Shown here: in pieces, positions 35,767 through 45,639 of the stretch
Layout: every line of letters begins with the position of its first letter
How positions within the stretch are numbered: the first letter of the stretch is position 1
Source: Planomonospora sp. ID67723
Lineage (GTDB): Bacteria > Actinomycetota > Actinomycetes > Streptosporangiales > Streptosporangiaceae
NCBI RefSeq assembly: GCF_015711605.1
Contig: NZ_JABTEZ010000002.1
Coordinates: forward strand, 1,612,001-1,676,000
DNA length: 64,000 nucleotides
Reading direction: 5' to 3'
Translations under genes and position numbers: made by a program
The notes under the pieces: model-generated
Seen by the model: the letters and a program-made list of their open reading frames with translations, nothing else
What the model was told of the DNA's origin: nothing
Database searches by the model: none

Positions 35767-36351
35767 TCACCGCTGGTGCAGGATCGCCTGCACGCCTGGA
35801 GCGACCACGGCGTGGAAGGCCGCGTCCAGTTGCCGGGGAGTCGTCGAGATCTCGCCGTCGGCGTGCCGGGCGAGCAGGGCCATGAACGCGCCGACCACAC
35901 ACGCCACCACCAGGTCGAGATCAGATGGTGCCGCGCCCGCAGGAAGCCGAGACAGCAACTCCTCCCGGACGATGGTGGCCAGGACCTGTTCGATGTACGG
36001 GACGACCGCGCCGCCTCCCCGGCGGCCCAGCAGCGCCCGGACCAGGTCGCGTTGCTCATCGATGTGCTCGAACATCGGCAAGCTGAAGGCGAACAGCCGG
36101 TCCGGCCCGGCCGCACTGCTCGCTCGCAGGAAACCCGCCAACTCCTCCAGGTTGGCGGCCAGTACGTCCCGTTTATCGGTGAAGTGAGCGTAGAAGGTGG
36201 AACGGCCGACGTCGGCTCGGGCGATGACGTCGGTGACCGTCACCGCGTCGTAGCCCCGCTCGACGATAAGCGCGACCAGCGCCTTCCTGATCGCCTCGCG
36301 CGTGCGCCGTACCCTCCGGTCGATCTCTTTCCCGCTACCGTTTCCGGACAC
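35767..36351 (-). CDS. TetR-family regulator of adjacent ABC exporter
   Basis: 194 residues; N-terminal HTH VTDVIARADVGRSTFYAHFTD followed by helical ligand domain with EHIDEQRDLVRALLGRRGGG. The frame extends to an ATG at 36426, but that codon lies inside a 37-bp palindrome that should be the operator, so the GTG at 36351 is preferred. The gene is divergent from a MacB/FtsX-type ABC exporter and probably represses it. The ligand is unknown. Confidence 0.87.
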   Translation of the reverse strand: MSGNGSGKEIDRRVRRTREAIRKALVALIVERGYDAVTVTDVIARADVGRSTFYAHFTDKRDVLAANLEELAGFLRASSAAGPDRLFAFSLPMFEHIDEQRDLVRALLGRRGGGAVVPYIEQVLATIVREELLSRLPAGAAPSDLDLVVACVVGAFMALLARHADGEISTTPRQLDAAFHAVVAPGVQAILHQR

Positions 36352-36422
36352 TTTCCCGTTCCCGTTCGTTACGGCACAGCTCGCCTGCTTTGTGGATTGA
36401 CCCGCCAATGCTAGCGAACGCA

Positions 36423-36459
36423 CCATTCATAACCGAACAAGCTGTTCGCTTATGAATGG
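36423..36459. promoter_or_regulatory. 37-bp TetR operator palindrome
   Basis: Arms CCATTCATAACCGAACA and TGTTCGCTTATGAATGG pair at 16 of 17 positions around AGC. It lies between the divergent TetR and ABC genes and directly precedes the ABC start. Confidence 0.85.
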
Positions 36460-36466
36460 AGCGTTC

Positions 36467-37156
36467 ATGACGGCTGATGTGATCACACTGAACGGGGTCA
36501 CCAAGACCTACCCCACGCCCGCCGGAGACTTCCTCGCCCTGGACAAGACGGATCTGGCTGTCGTCCCCGGCGAGTTCGTAGCCGTGACCGGCCGTTCGGG
36601 CAGCGGCAAGAGCACCCTGCTCAATCTGCTGGCCGGAATCGACCGGCCCACCTCCGGGCAGATCCAGGTGGCCGGCACCGATGTGCACCTGCTGCCCGAA
36701 TCACGCCTGTCCTCCTGGCGCGGCCGCACCATAGGCATGGTCTTCCAGTTCTTCCAGCTGCTGCCCACCCTCACCGTCGCTGAGAACGTGATGCTGCCGA
36801 TGGATTTCTGCGCCACCTACCCCCCGCGTCTCCGCCGCCCCCGGGCCATGGAACTGCTGGAGCGGGTCGGCATCGCCGAGCAGGCCGACAAACTGCCCGC
36901 CACCCTGTCGGGCGGGCAGCAGCAGCGGGCCGCCATCGCCCGGGCCCTGTCCAACGATCCGCCGGTGTTGCTGGCCGATGAACCCACCGGCAACCTGGAC
37001 TCGGCCACCGCCGAGGTGATCTGGGAGCTGTTCGCCGCTCAGGCCGCCTCAGGAACCGCAGTGGTGGCGGTCACCCACGAACGCGATCTCGGCCGCTGGG
37101 CGCACCGCCGGATCGACCTGGCCGATGGGCGGATCGCCACCGGAGCCACACGATGA
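36467..37156 (+). CDS. MacB/LolD-type ABC transporter ATPase
   Basis: 229 residues: Walker [11 protein letters not shown]-loop [19 protein letters not shown], signature [16 protein letters not shown], Walker [14 protein letters not shown], switch His VTHERDL. The [11 protein letters not shown] and ADEPTGNLD phrases put it in the MacB/LolD/FtsE group that works with FtsX-type permeases. ATG 36467 is favoured over 36452, which lies in the operator, because GGAG is 5 bases upstream. Overlaps the permease gene by ATGA. Confidence 0.92.
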   Translation: MTADVITLNGVTKTYPTPAGDFLALDKTDLAVVPGEFVAVTGRSGSGKSTLLNLLAGIDRPTSGQIQVAGTDVHLLPESRLSSWRGRTIGMVFQFFQLLPTLTVAENVMLPMDFCATYPPRLRRPRAMELLERVGIAEQADKLPATLSGGQQQRAAIARALSNDPPVLLADEPTGNLDSATAEVIWELFAAQAASGTAVVAVTHERDLGRWAHRRIDLADGRIATGATR

Positions 37157-39498
37157 GCCGTCCCCGCTACACCAAACTCCGGCGCGACTTGTGGCACGCG
37201 CGCGGCCGCGTGGTACTGATGATCGTGGCGGTCGCTCTCAGCCTGATCGCCATCGGTGCGATGCTGACCGCGCGCACCGTCGTGCTGCGCGAGGCCGCCG
37301 CCAACTACGCCGCCACCCATCCCGCCTCGGCCACCCTGGACGTGGCCGGCGGCGTCACCGGCGACCTGCTGGAACAAGTCCGCACTCGTCCTGGGATCAC
37401 CGAAGCCACCGCCCGCCAGACCGTCACCGCTCGCGTTCGCGTCGGGGGAACCTGGCACAGGATGCTGCTGTTCGTCATCGACGCCGACGACCCGCTGCGC
37501 GTCGCCCGCTTCGACGTCGAGCGCGGCGCCTGGCCCCCGCCCGCTGACGGTCTACTGCTGGAACGCTCGGCACTGGCCGTGCTCGGCGGTCCCCGCGTCC
37601 TGACCGTCACCGCACCAGGCGGGCGCAGCGGCAGTTTCACCGTGACCGGTGTGGTCCACGACGCGGCCCTGGCCCCCGCTGCACAAGAGCGCACCGGGTA
37701 CGGCTACCTGACCCCGGCGGGCCTGTCCCGGCTCGGCCTGAGTCCGAACCGGGACCAGCTGAAGATCATCGTTTCCGGCAACCAGGACGCCGTCGACGCC
37801 CGTGCCCGTGAACTGGCGGCATGGCTCACCGCAGGCGGACACGCCGTTCACGCCGTCCAGGCACCCCCGCCGGGCCGCCATCCGCACCAGAACCAGGTCG
37901 ACACCATCACCTTGCTCTTTCTCGGCTTCGCAGCAGCGGCACTGGTACTGGCGGCCGTCGTGGTCGCCACCACACTGGGTGGGATGCTCGCCCAGCAGAC
38001 CCGCCAGATCGGGGTGCTCAAAACCCTCGGTGCCACCACCGGGCAGGTTCTCGGCACCTATCTGCTGATGACCCTGACGGTGGCGGTGGCGGCGCTCATC
38101 CTGGCTGCCGGGCCGTCCGTGCTGGCGGGGCTGGCCCTGACCGACCTGATGGCGGGCCTGCTCAACCTGGACATCACCGACACCTCCGTACCCCTACGGG
38201 TCTTCGCTGCCCTGGCCGCCGCCGGGCTCGGCGTACCGCTTTCGGTCGCGCTCGTGCCGCTGACACGAGCCGCCCGCACCACGGTGCGTTCCGCTCTGGA
38301 CCACCGGGGCGCTACCGCGAGTCGAACCCGCCAGCGGGCGATCCGCATCCCCGGCGGCAACCGCATGCTGTCGTTCGCCGTCCGCAACGCGCTGCGCAGA
38401 CGCGGCCGGCTGATGCTCACCCTGGTTCTGCTCACTGTGGGCGGCGCCCTGTTCACCGGAGGCCTGAACACCGCGGACGCATGGAACACCTGGGTGCGAG
38501 AGGGGCTTGCGCGCCGCTCCTACGACACCGAGATCACCCTGACCGCCCCCGTTTCCGCGGACCGGCTCACCGCCCTGCTGCGCGATGTCGACGGTCTGAG
38601 CGCGGCCGAACCCCTCGCGGTCCTGCCCGCCACCCCCGTCCGGGACGGGCAGGCCGAGATATCGCGAACCTATCCCGACGGCGGCCACGGCGCCTTCAAC
38701 CTCATCGCGTTGCCCGCCAAGAGCCCTCTGATCGACTTCGAGATACTGGAGGGCCGATGGCTGGACACCGGCGACCAGGACGGAGCCGTCATCAACCAGG
38801 GCGCCGCCACCCGACTGGGGAACCCCCGCCCGGGTGAGAAGATCACACTGAGCGTGGAAGGGCGCACCCGCGTACTGCGTCTGGTAGGCATAGCCGCCGA
38901 AGTAGGCGGACCTGCGGCCGTCTATACCGCGGCGGATCCGGCCGTGCCCACCGCCACCGCCATCCGTCTGGCCCATGACGACCCGTCCGTTCCCGGTCAG
39001 GTCGAACGGTATCTCGCCACGGCAGGCATCCACGCCCAGACGGTCATGCCCGTGACGGAGCTGAGTATGGCCATCGACGAACACGTGCTGATCTTCATCC
39101 AGACTCTCATCGTCCTGGCCGCGCTCATGGCCATGGTCGGCGCGCTGGGCCTGGCCTCGGCCATGGGGATCGCGGTTACCGAGCGGACCCGCGAGTTCGG
39201 CATCATGCAGACCATCGGCGCCACCTCGCGCACCGTCCGGTTGACGATCATCTGGGAAGGTCTGGCGATCGGCCTGACGGGTTGTCTCATCGCGCTGGCC
39301 GTCGGGGTGCCCCTGTCAGCCGGGGTCGGTTCCTTCCTGGGCAGGCTCTCCTTCGGCCTGCCGCTCCCGCTGGAGCTGTCAGTGACCGGAATGGCCGCCT
39401 GGACGGTGCTGGGCTTGGCCGCCGCGACAACGGCCACCCTCACCGCAGCCCGCCGCGCCTCCCGGCTCACGATCAGGGAGACTCTCGCCTACGAATGA
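37153..39498 (+). CDS. FtsX/MacB-family ABC permease
   Basis: 781 residues with the duplicated FtsX layout. A first helix ([19 protein letters not shown]), a large external domain, three helices beginning [20 protein letters not shown], then a second unit ([18 protein letters not shown]), another external domain, and final helices [20 protein letters not shown] and [34 protein letters not shown] is the typical cytoplasmic motif. Substrate may be a peptide, lipid or drug; inducible control by the TetR suggests a toxic compound. Confidence 0.9.
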   Translation: MSRPRYTKLRRDLWHARGRVVLMIVAVALSLIAIGAMLTARTVVLREAAANYAATHPASATLDVAGGVTGDLLEQVRTRPGITEATARQTVTARVRVGGTWHRMLLFVIDADDPLRVARFDVERGAWPPPADGLLLERSALAVLGGPRVLTVTAPGGRSGSFTVTGVVHDAALAPAAQERTGYGYLTPAGLSRLGLSPNRDQLKIIVSGNQDAVDARARELAAWLTAGGHAVHAVQAPPPGRHPHQNQVDTITLLFLGFAAAALVLAAVVVATTLGGMLAQQTRQIGVLKTLGATTGQVLGTYLLMTLTVAVAALILAAGPSVLAGLALTDLMAGLLNLDITDTSVPLRVFAALAAAGLGVPLSVALVPLTRAARTTVRSALDHRGATASRTRQRAIRIPGGNRMLSFAVRNALRRRGRLMLTLVLLTVGGALFTGGLNTADAWNTWVREGLARRSYDTEITLTAPVSADRLTALLRDVDGLSAAEPLAVLPATPVRDGQAEISRTYPDGGHGAFNLIALPAKSPLIDFEILEGRWLDTGDQDGAVINQGAATRLGNPRPGEKITLSVEGRTRVLRLVGIAAEVGGPAAVYTAADPAVPTATAIRLAHDDPSVPGQVERYLATAGIHAQTVMPVTELSMAIDEHVLIFIQTLIVLAALMAMVGALGLASAMGIAVTERTREFGIMQTIGATSRTVRLTIIWEGLAIGLTGCLIALAVGVPLSAGVGSFLGRLSFGLPLPLELSVTGMAAWTVLGLAAATTATLTAARRASRLTIRETLAYE

Positions 39499-39679
39499 GA
39501 TACTCCGCCCCGGGACCGGTTTCAGCCATGGTCTGTGACCGGAGTGCGTCTTTGACGCTTACTCGGCACGCCCCCTGGCGAGGTTCCCAGCGCCGCTCAC
39601 GGATCGCACCCGGAGCGGAGGAAGCGGCCCCCGGCGGACGCCCTCTACGGTCCGTCGACGTCCACGTGCACCACCGCGA

Positions 39680-40213
39680 TCAGCGGGGATCGTGCGCCGT
39701 GGTGCCGTCCGGGGTGCTGATGCGCAGCGGCAGGTCCAGCAGATCCGCCAGGCGCCGCAAGTAGGGCGGCACGTTGACCAGCCGGACCGCGCCCGTGCTG
39801 CACAACCGCGCCAGCAGGCGCATCCCGCCGGTGTCGATGAAGCGCAGGTGCCGCAGGTCGACCAGGAGACGATCGTCGCCGTGCCCGGCGCGTCTCAGCG
39901 TCTCCTCCAGCGCGGCGCCGTTGGTGAAATCGACCTCCCCGATCAGCTGGATCAGGGTCGCGCTGGGGTGGGGATGGTAGGTCAGCCGCAGCTGGCGATC
40001 GGCATACAGGACCGCGCCGACGACGCCAGAGGCGGCGCCGTCGGAGGCGGGGACGCCGAAGGCGTCATCGTGCGGGAAGCTCACGGCGCTGCGGACCGAG
40101 GAGAGACGGGGCCGGCTGTGCATCTGAAGGCCGTGCGCAGGTACGGGCGCGAGGGTGGAAGCGCAGGCATGAGGACCCCCACTACAGGAGGGAGACCGGT
40201 TGACTGGCATCAT
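39680..40213 (-). CDS. STAS-domain protein (anti-sigma factor antagonist-like)
   Basis: 177 residues. The C-terminal half is a STAS domain: ATLIQLIGEVDFTNGAALEE, then LLVDLRHLRFIDTGGMRLLA, where the residue after D (T rather than S) in FIDTGG may be the phosphorylation site. It would act in a partner-switching cascade controlling a sigma factor or kinase. The first 70 residues look unstructured; an internal ATG at 40123 is a possible start. No anti-sigma kinase is adjacent; the winged-helix gene at 40336 is divergent. Confidence 0.8.
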   Translation of the reverse strand: MMPVNRSPSCSGGPHACASTLAPVPAHGLQMHSRPRLSSVRSAVSFPHDDAFGVPASDGAASGVVGAVLYADRQLRLTYHPHPSATLIQLIGEVDFTNGAALEETLRRAGHGDDRLLVDLRHLRFIDTGGMRLLARLCSTGAVRLVNVPPYLRRLADLLDLPLRISTPDGTTAHDPR

Positions 40214-40335
40214 CTCACCCGCATCTTGCTTCGTGAAGACGTATACCTGAAAGAAACTTCAGGTAGTAATCTTATGGTAAGGATGTGCCGCCGTCGCTCC
40301 CCGGCCGGATCAGGCTAGCCCCGAAGAGAGGTGAC

Positions 40336-40713
40336 ATGGTCTCAGCCAACGGTGGTGGACCCACCTCCACCTGGACGTTCCTGACCCACCACGCCCGGGT
40401 GCTGCTGGAGATCGCCCGCGACCCGCACGCCCGCATCCGCGACATCGCCACCCGGATCGGCATCACCGAGCGCGCCGTGCAGAGCATCGTGTCCGACCTG
40501 CACCAGGAGGGTTACCTGACCCTCAGCAAGGTCGGCCGCCGCAACCACTACACCCTCAACCCCGAGCGCGGCTTTCGCTATCCGACCGAGGCCAACCTGC
40601 CCGTCCGGCTGCTCATCGACCTGTTCACCCAGCACGACCTGCCCGATACCGGTGCCTCCGCACTCGGCACAGGAAGCGGTCCAAGCCGCGACCCAGCGTC
40701 CACATCTCGTTGA
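40336..40713 (+). CDS. Winged-helix transcriptional regulator
   Basis: 125 residues. FLTHHARVLLEIARDPHARI, then RDIATRIGITERAVQSIVSD and LHQEGYLTLSKVGRRNHY form an ArsR/MarR-like HTH plus wing. The C-terminal tail (PVRLLIDLFTQH and a Ser/Thr-rich end) has no recognisable sensor. ATG at 40336 follows GAGAGGTG. Similar small regulators sit beside STAS or GAF proteins in actinomycetes. The AT-rich stretch at 40225-40275 is probably the divergent promoter. Confidence 0.8.
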   Translation: MVSANGGGPTSTWTFLTHHARVLLEIARDPHARIRDIATRIGITERAVQSIVSDLHQEGYLTLSKVGRRNHYTLNPERGFRYPTEANLPVRLLIDLFTQHDLPDTGASALGTGSGPSRDPASTSR

Positions 40714-41190
40714 ACCGGGTGGCCACGCTGGTAGGCGGCCTCTTCTGCGGCGGTGGGCACGACGTCGGCGCCGGGGTCGACGGCGGCCAGGCGCTCGCGC
40801 AGCATCGCGGTGTCCGGGTGACTTCCAGATCCAGCAGTCCGGCCAGTTGCGCTGTGCGCATCATGAGCTGGTCGGCGGGAAGGCTGGACCGGCCATCCTC
40901 CAAGCCCTCGCGCACGACGTGGCCGGCGCCCGGGTCGCCCAGGGTCTTGGCGGACGCCGACAGCGTGGCCGCATCGGCCGCCTCCACGTCGACCGGACGC
41001 AGCGGCAGGTGCTCATAGCGGCCGTCCGGAGCCAGCAGGCGGCCGGTGTGCCCGGCCTCGAGGGCGCGCTCGCGGTGGCGGTCGAGCGCTACCCAGACCG
41101 TGCCGGGCTTGCGGCAGGGCCGGAGTCGCCACCGACAGGGCCTTGGCCAGTGCGGGCACGAGCCGGAAGCGGGTGGTGACCACGGCGCTG
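40640..41190 (-). pseudogene. Frameshifted gene of unknown family
   Basis: On the minus strand, fragments in successive frames read as one protein: TTRFRLVPALAKALSVATPA, GTVWVALDRHRERALEAGHT, PLRPVDVEAADAATLSASAK, TAQLAGLLDLEV, then MLRERLAAVDPGADVVPTAA and FNEMWTLGRGLDRF. At least three frame changes are needed. I do not recognise the family. High third-position GC in each fragment supports former coding. It converges on the winged-helix gene. Confidence 0.4.
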
Positions 41191-41246
41191 ATCCTGACGG
41201 GCTGTTCCTAGGAGCAGCCCGCTGCCCCGGCGGATAGGGTGACGGA

Positions 41247-42011
41247 GTGCGTTCGGCGACCGAGCTGCGGCAGCGCTGGCTGGAGACCATCCCCCGCGTG
41301 ATGGCGCGCACCCGCATGTACGCCAGGGACGGCCGGGAGATGGAGACCGTCGGCCGGACCCTCCTGGAGAACCTCTGCTTCGTCGATGAACGCGACGACG
41401 ACCTCACCGCGGTCGGCGGGATGCTCGCCGACCGCTACGGCAAGTTCGGCGTGCACGGGCCGTTCGCCGCGATGTTCGGGCACGACCGCGACTGCGTGGA
41501 GGAGGTGGCCTCGGTCTACGCCGAGCAACTCCACCGTCTCGGCTACCTGGAAGCCGGCCGTGTGCTCGGCGAGAGCGCGTGGAACACCCTGATCGGGGAG
41601 GTGCGCGGCCGCATCGGAGAGCGGGACGTACGGCGCGACGAGGTCGAAGCGGTCTTCGGGGCGCCCGGTCTGGTCGTCGGCGGGCGGGTTCTCTGCTACG
41701 TCTCCGCGGCGGGGGAGTGGGCGTTCTTCGACTGCTGGGACGAGCCCGCCCGGCGCTACGTGCCCGGCAAGGGGACCTACGAGTCCCTCTCCGAGGGTGC
41801 TCCGCTGGTTCGGTCGGTGCGCGTCCCGGCGGACGACTTCGACGGCGGCCTGGTCCTGACCCTCTACGGCAAGGTCCTGCGCTGGGGGACCGGGTGGTGG
41901 ATCCACCACCCGGGCGCGGACGCGTCGGAGGAGACCCTTGCGATCGCCGCGCAGCTGAGGGCCGTCGAGGCGGCCGATCCCTCATCCGGGCTCGGCCGGG
42001 GCCTGGCGTAG
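41247..42011 (+). CDS. Hypothetical protein
   Basis: 254 residues, not recognised. No signal, membrane segment or nucleotide motif is visible. The N-terminal half is helical (TELRQRWLETIPRVMARTRM, FVDERDDDLTAVGGMLADRY); the C-terminal half looks beta-rich (GRVLCYVSAAGEWAFFDCWD, VLTLYGKVLRWGTGWWIHHP). GTG at 41247 after an AGGGTGACGG. Codon use fits the genome, so it is probably expressed. It stands alone, followed by repeat copy C. Confidence 0.75.
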   Translation: MRSATELRQRWLETIPRVMARTRMYARDGREMETVGRTLLENLCFVDERDDDLTAVGGMLADRYGKFGVHGPFAAMFGHDRDCVEEVASVYAEQLHRLGYLEAGRVLGESAWNTLIGEVRGRIGERDVRRDEVEAVFGAPGLVVGGRVLCYVSAAGEWAFFDCWDEPARRYVPGKGTYESLSEGAPLVRSVRVPADDFDGGLVLTLYGKVLRWGTGWWIHHPGADASEETLAIAAQLRAVEAADPSSGLGRGLA

Positions 42012-42103
42012 AGGACGAGAGCCCGGCTACGGGAGCCGGCAGGTCCATGTCGGGATCGGATGTTCCGATCGCGGTCGGCATGTCGCTGAGGGGGAACCGC
42101 GGT

Positions 42104-42204
42104 GGCCGCGCCGTCACCTGCCTGTTCGCTGAAGATGTCCGGTTTTCTGATCACGGCGTGATGCACCGGTTTCGGTCCCTGTTCCGTCGCTGTTCCGTCA
42201 GAGC
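42104..42204 (+). repeat. Dispersed ~100-bp repeat, copy C
   Basis: Begins with GGCCGCGCCGTCACC and contains GGTTTTCTGATCACGGCGTG and CTGTTCCGTCGCTGTTCCG, as in copy B at 11956. Here there is no acyl-CoA dehydrogenase gene upstream beyond the last few codons. Confidence 0.7.
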
Positions 42205-42320
42205 GTCCGGCCGCGCATCGTGGAAGATCATCCCTGGCGGCGACGGTCCTCGTGCCTCTCCGCTGAGCTCGCTCTACGGCACGAAGGTCCGGCGACCGGA
42301 CGCCAGACCATTCGAAGGCC

Positions 42321-42360
42321 CCGGTCTCCCCGCACGTCCCGAGGGTGCGGAGGGGACCGG
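42321..42360. terminator. Imperfect hairpin near MFS gene 3' end
   Basis: CCGGTC..CCGCAC pairs with GTGCGG..GACCGG with small bulges. It lies just past the MFS transporter stop on the minus strand and could be its terminator. Confidence 0.5.
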
Positions 42361-42412
42361 GACCTTGCGCGTTCTGCGGCGCGTTCCGTGCGTCGCCGGA
42401 CCGATCGTGGTG

Positions 42413-43729
42413 TTACCTGACCGTCCGGATCGGCAGGATCAGGACCGCACCGAGCAGACCGGCGATCGATCCGAGGACGAACAGCGCCGAGAAGTTCTCG
42501 GGCGCCGCCGCCGTGGCGCCGATCGCGAGGATCGCCGGGGCGATGGCCGGCAGGACCGAGGACGGCAGGCTGCTGGCGAGGTTCATGATGCCGAGGTCCT
42601 TCGCCGGATTGGCCGGGTCCGGCAGGACCTGCGTCACCAGCGCGATGTCGACCGCGAAGTAGACCCCTTGGCCGAGCCCGATGATGCCGATCGCCACCAG
42701 GAAGAACGGGAAGGAGTTCGCGAAGGCGGCGAGGAGGAGACCGACGCCGAAGATCAGCGCCGATGCGATGACGAAGGGCTTGCGGCGGCCGATCCGGTCG
42801 GAGACCTTGCTGGCGATCGGCGCGAACACCAGCGCGGCCACGGTGAGGACCAGCGTCGACACGAAGACGGCTCCGGCGACCTCCGAGGGCGGGAAGTGCA
42901 GGACTCTGATCAGATAGAAGGCCTGGTACGCCTGTACGGCGGCCACGCCGAGGAAGACCAGGAAGCGGCTCAGCCAGGCCCATCCGAAGCTGGGGTGGCG
43001 CGCCGGGTTGACCCAGAAGGTGCTGAGCAGCTCACCCCAGCCGAAAGGTGCGCGTTCGGCCGCTGACAGCTGACGGTCCTTCAGCGTGACGGCGAACAGG
43101 GTGCAGCCGGCGGCCCCGATGCCCGCAGGGAGCAGGATCATCGCCGCCAGGTTCGGTGAGACCAGCTGTGCGATGAACAGGCCGACGACCGCGCCGACCG
43201 GGAGGCTCAGACCGACGATCGCCGACCCCGGGCCCCGCCGGTCCGGCGCGAACTGGTCGGGGAGGACCGCGGTGAGGGCCACGGTGGCCGCGCTGAGCCC
43301 CACCGAGGTGAGGACGCCCGAGATCGCCAGCGTCAGCGTGGTGGTTGCCGTCAGCATGACGACCGCGCTGATCAGGATCAGCAGGGCGCCCAGCAGCAGG
43401 TACGGCCGGCGCCGTCCGAGCCGCCCGGTGGTGCGGTCGCTGAGCCTGCCGAACACCGGGAACATGACGAGCGAGCACAGGGCGCTGACGCTGACGACGA
43501 CGGAGAGCACAGTGGTGGCGTTCTGCGGGTCGATCGCCGTCGCTTTGATCGACATCGTCAGGACGAGCGGCACGAGGTTCGCCATCGCGGCGCCGATGCC
43601 GGCGAAGCCGAGGAAGAACAGGAACCCGTTGCGAGGGTTGGGCCAGCCTCCAGGAGGGGCGCCGTGGTCGTCCGGGACGGGAACCGCCGGATCCGGCCGG
43701 TTTCCGCCTCGCAGGTTGGGAGTACTCAT
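42413..43729 (-). CDS. MFS transporter
   Basis: 438 residues with about 12 membrane helices. GRLSDRTTGRLGRRRPYLLL is the loop 2-3 signature, repeated weakly as SKVSDRIGRRKPFVIASALI in the second half. The sequence resembles sugar/glycoside (GPH-like) or broad MFS carriers. The ATG at 43729 follows AAAGGTG; the upstream GTG at 43738 would overlap that site. It is divergent from an IclR regulator, so it probably imports the substrate of the neighbouring catabolic operon. Confidence 0.9.
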   Translation of the reverse strand: MSTPNLRGGNRPDPAVPVPDDHGAPPGGWPNPRNGFLFFLGFAGIGAAMANLVPLVLTMSIKATAIDPQNATTVLSVVVSVSALCSLVMFPVFGRLSDRTTGRLGRRRPYLLLGALLILISAVVMLTATTTLTLAISGVLTSVGLSAATVALTAVLPDQFAPDRRGPGSAIVGLSLPVGAVVGLFIAQLVSPNLAAMILLPAGIGAAGCTLFAVTLKDRQLSAAERAPFGWGELLSTFWVNPARHPSFGWAWLSRFLVFLGVAAVQAYQAFYLIRVLHFPPSEVAGAVFVSTLVLTVAALVFAPIASKVSDRIGRRKPFVIASALIFGVGLLLAAFANSFPFFLVAIGIIGLGQGVYFAVDIALVTQVLPDPANPAKDLGIMNLASSLPSSVLPAIAPAILAIGATAAAPENFSALFVLGSIAGLLGAVLILPIRTVR

Positions 43730-43858
43730 CGTTGGCACCTTTCGCCGAGCGGTCAGCCATCGGCGGGCGAATCACGCGAAGGCATCTCAAAGCCGTCGAC
43801 CTTCACACGCCTGACATGCAGGAAGAATGGCGCCGCAGTGATGTACGGTTGAATCGTC

Positions 43859-44740
43859 ATGCCAATCAATGGAAAGCCGGAGTCATCACAATCCGGCCAA
43901 TCCGATGTGGCGGCGACCGCCGCGCCCTCCTCGCCTCCCCAGGTGCGCGGCCGCAGGCCTCCGCATGGCGAGCCGGTCGTGGACCGCGCGCTGTCCCTGC
44001 TCGCGGCGTTCGACACCGACCACCGCACCCTGTCCCTGACCGAGCTGAGCCGTCGCAGCCAGATCCCTCCGAGCTCCGCCCTCCGCCTGGCGAACCGCCT
44101 GGTGAACTGGGGTGCGCTCGAACGGGACGGCGCGGGCCGGTACTGCGTCGGGCTGCGGTTGCTCGAGATCGCCACGCTGGCCCCGCGAGGGCACGGGCTC
44201 CGCGAGGTCGCGCTGCCGTTCATGCACGACCTCGCGGAGGTCACCCGCCAGCACGTGCAGCTCGCTGTACGCGACGGAATGCAGGCGATGCTCGTGGAGC
44301 GGCTCTCCGCGCACCAGGCGGCGTCGGTGGAGTACCGGACCGGTGGCCGCCTCCCCCTGCATTCGACCGGAGTCGGCCTGGTCCTGCTCGCCTTCGCGCC
44401 CCAGGAGGTGCGGGAGGAACTGCTCGCCAGACCGGTCTACAGCGAGCCGGGCAACAGGCTCATCCCCGCCGGCACGCTCCGCCGCACGCTCGCCGATGTG
44501 CGCCTGAAGCAGTTGGCGGTGTTCCACCGTGAGGACGAGTCGATCGTCTCGATCGCCGCACCGGTCTTCGGCCGGGACGAGACGGTGGTGGGCGTCCTGG
44601 GCGTGCTGGTGCCGACGCGGACCGCGGAGCCCCGGCGCATGGGGCTGGCGGTGCAGACCGCCGCGCGGGGAATCTCGCGTGAGCTGGGCAGCCGCCGTCC
44701 GACCGACGCGCCGTCATCCGACGGCCCTCGACCGGGCTGA
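43859..44740 (+). CDS. IclR-family regulator
   Basis: 293 residues. Winged helix: VVDRALSLLAAFDTDHRTLS, LTELSRRSQIPPSSALRLAN; ligand domain from about residue 115 with SAHQAASVEYRTGGRLPLHS and SIVSIAAPVFGRDETVVGVL. A disordered 35-residue N-terminal extension precedes the HTH. Located between the divergent MFS gene and the convergent SDR-FAH operon. It is a candidate controller of both. ATG at 43859. Confidence 0.9.
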   Translation: MPINGKPESSQSGQSDVAATAAPSSPPQVRGRRPPHGEPVVDRALSLLAAFDTDHRTLSLTELSRRSQIPPSSALRLANRLVNWGALERDGAGRYCVGLRLLEIATLAPRGHGLREVALPFMHDLAEVTRQHVQLAVRDGMQAMLVERLSAHQAASVEYRTGGRLPLHSTGVGLVLLAFAPQEVREELLARPVYSEPGNRLIPAGTLRRTLADVRLKQLAVFHREDESIVSIAAPVFGRDETVVGVLGVLVPTRTAEPRRMGLAVQTAARGISRELGSRRPTDAPSSDGPRPG

Positions 44741-44774
44741 CAGTCGGGCTGACGGCCGGGGCCGCACCCGCGAA

Positions 44775-44804
44775 AGCCCCCTCCCGCTGCTCGCGGAGGG
44801 GGCT
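44775..44804. terminator. Bidirectional terminator
   Basis: AGCCCCCTCC and GGAGGGGGCT form perfect 10-bp arms with a 10-base loop, between the convergent IclR and SDR genes. Confidence 0.85.
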
Positions 44805-44829
44805 TCGCAGGCGGTGCGGGAACCGGTGA

Positions 44830-45636
44830 TCAGGCGCCGAGCATGTTGTATCCGCCGTCGGCGTTGAGGTAGACGCCGGTCATGTGAGCGGCGTCGTCGG
44901 TGGCCAGGAACAGCGCGGTCCCGGCGAGCTCGGCCGGGCCGGGGATCCGGCCCATCGGAGTGCGGGAGACGAGCTCCTCGCGGCGGCCGGACTTCCAGTC
45001 GTGCCGGTTCAACGTGGCCTCGGTCTCGATGAAGCCGGGCGCGAACGTGTTGACCCGCACGGTCGGGGCGAACGCGGCGGCGTAGGACTTGGTGATGCCG
45101 AGGATGCCGTACTTGGCGGCGGCGTACTGCGGGGCGCGGGGGCTGCCTCGCACGATGACGGTGGAGCCGATGTTGATGATCGAGCCGTGGCCCTGCTCCA
45201 GCATGCGTGAGCCGAACTCGTGGGTGCACAGCATGGTGCCCTTGACATCGACCGCGAGCACCCGGTCGACGGAATCCTCGGTGAGGTCGCGCCAGGACAT
45301 CTGCTCGGGTGCCACGTCGCCGACGTTGTTGACCAGCACGTCCAGGCCGCCGAACCGGGCGAAGACATCCTCGGCCATGCGGCGGATGTCGGCGAAGCTG
45401 CTGATGTCGGCCCGGACGGTGAACGCCTCGCCGCCCAGGTCCTTGATCCGGGCGGCGGTGCGCTCCGCGCCGGCGGCCGAGGTGTTGTAGTGCACGGCCA
45501 CCGAGGCACCCTCCTGGGCGGCCCGGACGGCGATCTCAGCGCCGTAGCCGGTGCCCGCCCCGGTCACCAGGACGCTCTTGCCGACGAACCGCCGGGGGAT
45601 GGACTGCTCTGACACGCGGAACTCTCCTGTCCTCAT
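44830..45636 (-). CDS. SDR-family oxidoreductase
   Basis: 268 residues, FabG-like classical SDR. Cofactor motif VLVTGAGTGYGAEIAVRAAQ, NNVGDVAPEQ, active site Ser in INIGSTVIVRGS and YAAAK. Note NNVG instead of NNAG. ATG at 45636 has an excellent GGAGGTAATCG before it inside the end of the upstream FAH gene; a GTG at 45615 has its own AGGAG. Last gene of the SDR-CMD-FAH-FAH-SDR operon. It probably oxidises a hydroxy acid or sugar acid. Confidence 0.9.
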   Translation of the reverse strand: MRTGEFRVSEQSIPRRFVGKSVLVTGAGTGYGAEIAVRAAQEGASVAVHYNTSAAGAERTAARIKDLGGEAFTVRADISSFADIRRMAEDVFARFGGLDVLVNNVGDVAPEQMSWRDLTEDSVDRVLAVDVKGTMLCTHEFGSRMLEQGHGSIINIGSTVIVRGSPRAPQYAAAKYGILGITKSYAAAFAPTVRVNTFAPGFIETEATLNRHDWKSGRREELVSRTPMGRIPGPAELAGTALFLATDDAAHMTGVYLNADGGYNMLGA

Positions 45637-45639
45637 CGA

